From Trebouxia sp. TZW2008 (lineage: Eukaryota; Chlorophyta; Trebouxiophyceae; Trebouxiales; Trebouxiaceae), in NCBI GenBank assembly GCA_002118135.1, contig BDIU01000264.1, forward strand, positions 62,001-126,000: a stretch of 64,000 nt of DNA. The letters are read 5' to 3'. Below the pieces are notes generated by a model that made no database searches, had not been told where the DNA came from, and worked only from the letters and a program-made list of their open reading frames with translations. Every line of letters starts with the position of its first letter. Positions within the stretch are counted from its first letter, which is position 1. Positions 60,801-64,000 of the stretch are shown piece after piece. The position numbers and the translations under genes are program-made.

Positions 60801-63800
60801 GCAGATGTAACATGAAGGCAGCAAAACATGTTGCTTGTAGACTGATGCTTGCTTGTGTCAGAAGGAAGTGTTGCTTCTTGACACTTGCACAATGCAGATG
60901 TGACATTAAGGCAACACATTCATCGTGCTGCAGAGTAGTTTGCTTGCCTGTGTCAGAAGGAGGTGGTACTTCTGGGCAGCTGCCGCCATGTCCTTCTGCG
61001 ACCTCGCCTGCTTGTTTGCCTTCTTGCACTGCACCAGCAAACCACTATCTTTAGGGTTTGTAGTGCAGCTGAGCAAATTCTGATAGCATGTCAGACATGT
61101 TTCCAGTGCACTGCCTTACTCTTGTTTTCAGTAATTGATACCTCAAACTACTTGCAGATTGATGACTACATTCTGGCCACAATGTGTTGTGTACTTCATA
61201 ATTCGCACGGCATCTGAGTAATTCATACTCAAACACGATGCATTGCACACCCTAGGATAACACGCATTGCAGATTACCTATTGTGTATTACGTATTAAGT
61301 TTCACTGCATATGTCAGAGCCTCGAAATTGACAATCTCAAACAGTCATGTCAAACTCAAAAAGTCATGTGTGCAACCATGGACTCAGAAAAGCTTCCTGA
61401 TGAACAGTGGCAGCAGCTTGAATAAGCCTGTGGTAAAGAATGCAGCAGATGCAGACGAAGCATTTGCGCTGCTGGACGATGCTAAGAAGCTGAAAGCTTC
61501 TGCAATTGTGTAGTCTACCAATCTAGCCTCAATTGGCATAGTGCTGAAAACGGCTTCAACACGTCTTTTGCAGACATGCACTGCAGTGGTGATCAGGTCA
61601 CGCCATGTGTTAACACAAGCGAGTACCGACATTTTTTTGCAGGCTTGCCTAGCGCTTGTGATCGAGGCATGCTATGTGTGGAAAAGAGCATCAAGATGTG
61701 CCTTGCACTCTGCTTGTGATCACGGCACGCTATGTGTGAAAAAGGGCATTGAGATGCGCTTTGCAGGTTTGTATTGCGCTTGTGATCAGGGCAGGTCCAG
61801 GCAAGCTTACCTTTCTAAGATTCTCCCGCTGGTCAAGGACAGCATTGTCAAGCTCATCAGGTACTGAAACAGGATCTATCTTATCAGATGTAGGGATGCG
61901 TGCTGCCACTGCAGTAGTCAGGGCTGTGCCTGCACCAACACAAAGATGCTTTGGACCAGCCTCTGACCATTGCATTCTGCTGACATATCTAAGCACTACA
62001 GCCTATCTCAACTTGGTGAGCAGAGACTTAAACAGAGGTCAGCGGCCAGTCCATGAAAATGTTGTACCTGTTCAAAACAGGTCATGATAACAGTTGTTGC
62101 ATGCGCCCTGCCTGTGCTGTCACCTCAGGCTAGCACAGGCACCAGGTACAGCAGATGATCAGACAGCCATTCACGCTCTTACAATGTTTGTTGGTGGGCA
62201 TGGTGCTGACTGGACACTCTTGTTTGATGTACATACGCGCATGCCAAGACTTGCTTGGTTTACACCCAGGGAAAGCTGGCATGTGGTTTTGTGACTTGGC
62301 AGCAAAGCAGACCTTGAGCAAATTGGGCACCGCCCTCGAGAGGAACCCAGTCCTCCCAAGGAATGGCTTGCGCTGCCTGCTCTACAGTCTGTATGACCTC
62401 ACCACCTTGACAGACAGAGGCTTCCTTTTGCATAACTCCACCAATGTGCCTACTTGTTGCCAGAACTAGCCTGCAGCAACACAGACTTGCATGTATCGGT
62501 CTGTTGCTGCAACAACATGAGTGCAGCCCTCACTGTGTCTGCTTCTTGCCAACGCTAGCCTGCAGCAATTTAGACTGCACCTGTCAGTCTGCTGATATTG
62601 CAGATGACATGCTTGAGTTGCACTTGCTTTGGCACACTGAGACTCCCTTGTGCACGACGACCCCATAGTGCAGGTGTCAGTCTGCTGGGCGACAGTGCCG
62701 GTGTCTCACTTCAGTTGTACTTGCACTGCTGGGGTTGGAACTTACTGGTCCAGAAAATGGCAATGAAGATGGCCCCTGCAAAATGTGCTTGGCATTGTGC
62801 TTTGAAGTGTGTAAATCTGTTGATGCCTGTCTGTCAGCAGTGCACAACCGTTGGACTGTGCAACACGCGGTTCTGATGTGATTGAGCTAAGAGCAGCACG
62901 GCAAGCTGCTAGACCAAGCAGGATTTCTTTTGCAACTGCCAGTCCTGCAGCAGGCGCATGTGACAGAGGGACATGACTTACGCTCTGCTCATTGCAGCTA
63001 CATTAAGAGCATGAAGGCCATGACCGAATGCCAGTGAATGCATGGATTATAACAATCCATGGTCAGACTGCCACCCCAAGCTCTGCGCAAGACCTTTGAT
63101 CATCCTGAACCCAGCCGCCTGAAAAATTTTCCTGACTGGTAAGTTGCTGAAACGCAGTCAGTCAATGGCGGTCAGCTGCAGACTGTCAAGTTGTAGCAGC
63201 ATCCCAGAAGCCAGCCTGACTGCAGACAAGCGCCTGCTGCCCGCTGCCACAAGTGTACAGACTGCAGTTGACCACCGCTCTGGTTTGTTGTCAGAATGCG
63301 GTTGAGGGTCTTACCTGTTGTCATCCATAAGGCAGAGGTAGAAGCTGGAGGGGTCAGCCTCAGGGTCAGTGGGGTCTACTGCATCTTCAGGGGGGTCCAA
63401 CCGCTTCACAGCAACTGCTGGTGACAGGCGTGCCATGTCTGTGTCTGAGCTTGACAGGTCCAGACCAACCACCCAGGGCAAGCCAAAGTAATCCTGCAAG
63501 TTTCCAGCAGCCCTCTTGTTGCTGAGAAGGAGCAGTATGGATGGTTGATGATGACAATGTTGATGATGGCAGCTGCTGCTACTGATGAGCTCAGTCAGCA
63601 ACAGCAGAGCAGGACTTATGCATGTGCAACAGCTGTAGCAATGCACCAGGATCATCAAGCCATTCATCATAGCATGAGCGATTACAGAAAACAGCAGAGC
63701 AGGATCTCAAGTGTCCATCATGACATCAGCTGATGCAATGCATCGTGAAGAAGGCACTGGTCACTGGTCAGAATTCCAACTGACGCAGCAAACAGCAGGG

Positions 63801-64000
63801 CAAAATTTGACTAGGACGTCAGTGGCAGCAATGTACAGCAACACATAAGAAATGATTGGTGCTAGTCCCAGTGGGTGCAGCAAACAGCGTAGCAGCAGAG
63901 CATGAGCGCACCAGCACGCCAGCTGCAGTCTTGGCTCTCTGGTCAACAAAGGCGGTGGTGAGAGCCCTGGTATCTCGCCTGTGCTGCTCCAGCATCTCCT
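57896..64000 (-). CDS. ISE2: ISE2-type chloroplast DExH-box RNA helicase (C-terminal part; 5' end outside window)
   Basis: ISE2 is a plastid RNA helicase of the Ski2/Mtr4 group, needed for chloroplast RNA processing and, in land plants, plasmodesmal control. The helicase core lies beyond 64000. Clear exons: 63493-63315, 61908-61811, 61028-60948, 60043-59822, 58890-58683, 58110-57896. Likely exons: 64000-63912 and 62388-62313. At least one exon between 63315 and 62388 is missing from my model, because phases do not meet there. GENELWLAIVLTHP and the final MDRNPIADLVQ match the family's C-terminus. IEAWAAGSSWSDIM-to-GDIARLLTRTVDML is the DSHCT domain. The 61028-60948 exon is Lys/Ala-rich with a GC donor. 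Mtr4 or Ski2 are the alternatives, but the GENELW segment favours ISE2. Several junctions carry tandem copies. Confidence 0.85.
58075..58255 (-). repeat. Acceptor-side copy of the last ISE2 exon
   Basis: The exon start and acceptor (about 58072-58135) recur at about 58193-58255, sharing atgtcagaccaac and the cctgcata acceptor region. Confidence 0.85.
58750..59290 (-). repeat. Three-unit acceptor array, ISE2 exon 58890
   Basis: The exon start (encoding SLTPPQLAGVLGAILTG and the following VWVAYKPSK) recurs at about 58955-59090 and 59140-59285. The copies span more than 100 bases of exon each. The third stays open for ~40 codons. Confidence 0.9.
59955..60420 (-). repeat. Acceptor array, ISE2 exon 60043
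   Basis: The exon start and acceptor (about 59965-60060) are copied whole at about 60255-60355. Shorter copies of the acceptor end lie at about 60172-60210 and 60395-60425. Confidence 0.8.
60750..60975 (-). repeat. Three-unit donor array with GC splice site, ISE2 exon 61028
   Basis: The exon end and its GC donor (about 60935-60970) recur at about 60845-60880 and 60752-60785, with a conserved ttgcttgcctg-gtcagaagg core. About 90 bases separate the units. Confidence 0.75.
61555..61800 (-). repeat. Intronic tandem repeat, ~4 units
   Basis: Four decayed units of roughly 60-80 bases begin near 61560, 61640, 61700 and 61765, with a shared cgcttgtgatca-ggca core. They lie in the intron after ISE2 exon 61908-61811. 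Confidence 0.7.
62450..62700 (-). repeat. Intronic tandem duplication in ISE2
   Basis: Bases about 62456-62505 recur at about 62547-62598 with a cta-gcctgcagcaa core, and a partial third unit lies near 62670-62690. Confidence 0.6.
63595..63905 (-). repeat. Possible short interspersed units upstream of ISE2 exon 63493
   Basis: The word aacagcagagcagga or close variants occurs near 63600, 63690, 63790 and 63880. It may be another decayed junction array, but the parent exon is not clear. Confidence 0.35.

Noticed and set aside
1..64000. Transposon, viral or prophage insertion
   Set aside because: No transposase, integrase, reverse transcriptase, capsid motif or terminal repeats were seen on either strand.

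Overview
This is nuclear DNA of a eukaryote, most likely a chlorophyte green alga (Trebouxiophyceae is a guess from style, not shown). Reasons: every recognisable gene is split into many small exons with GT-AG (rarely GC-AG) introns; the set includes ISE2 (a chloroplast RNA helicase), a plant-type non-phosphorylating GAPDH (GAPN) and a plant-type vacuolar NHX antiporter; there are no bacterial operons or ribosome-binding sites. I saw no tRNA, rRNA, CRISPR array, transposase or reverse transcriptase.

Layout: (1) 25-7629, minus: DBP10/DDX54 DEAD-box ribosome-biogenesis helicase, 3' end cut by the window. (2) 8147-12509, plus: NHX Na+(K+)/H+ antiporter, divergent from DBP10 across a CpG-rich gap. 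(3) ~13330-14969, minus: 5'-truncated duplicate of the 3' end of gene 5. (4) 17015-23163, minus: unrecognised coiled-coil protein. (5) 24246-32279, minus: unrecognised polytopic membrane protein with a Ser/Pro-rich tail. (6) 32746-37701, plus: unrecognised membrane protein, head-to-head with gene 5. (7) 38203-42419, plus: Obg-family GTPase, probably mitochondrial. (8) 43384-48716, plus: DUF3533/SNG1-like membrane protein. (9) 50134-57002, minus: GAPN. (10) 57896-64000, minus: ISE2, C-terminal half, 5' end cut by the window.

Exon models were built by hand from splice sites and phase. For DBP10, NHX, Obg and GAPN the phases close perfectly from first to last visible exon. For genes 4 and 5 they also close, apart from tentative terminal exons and micro-exons. 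Genes 6, 8 and 10 have one or more uncertain stretches. The genes are ordinary housekeeping neighbours (RNA metabolism, ion transport, GTPase, carbon metabolism) and do not form one pathway.

The striking feature is in the introns. At about 28 splice junctions in seven genes, the intron next to an exon carries one to six decayed tandem copies of that exon's end together with its splice site. Acceptor-side copies lie in the preceding intron and donor-side copies in the following one. The true exon is always the copy joined to the exon body. This looks like intron growth by repeated tandem duplication across splice junctions. A second genome-wide trait is CpG-rich gene starts against CpG-poor, TG/CA-rich gene bodies.
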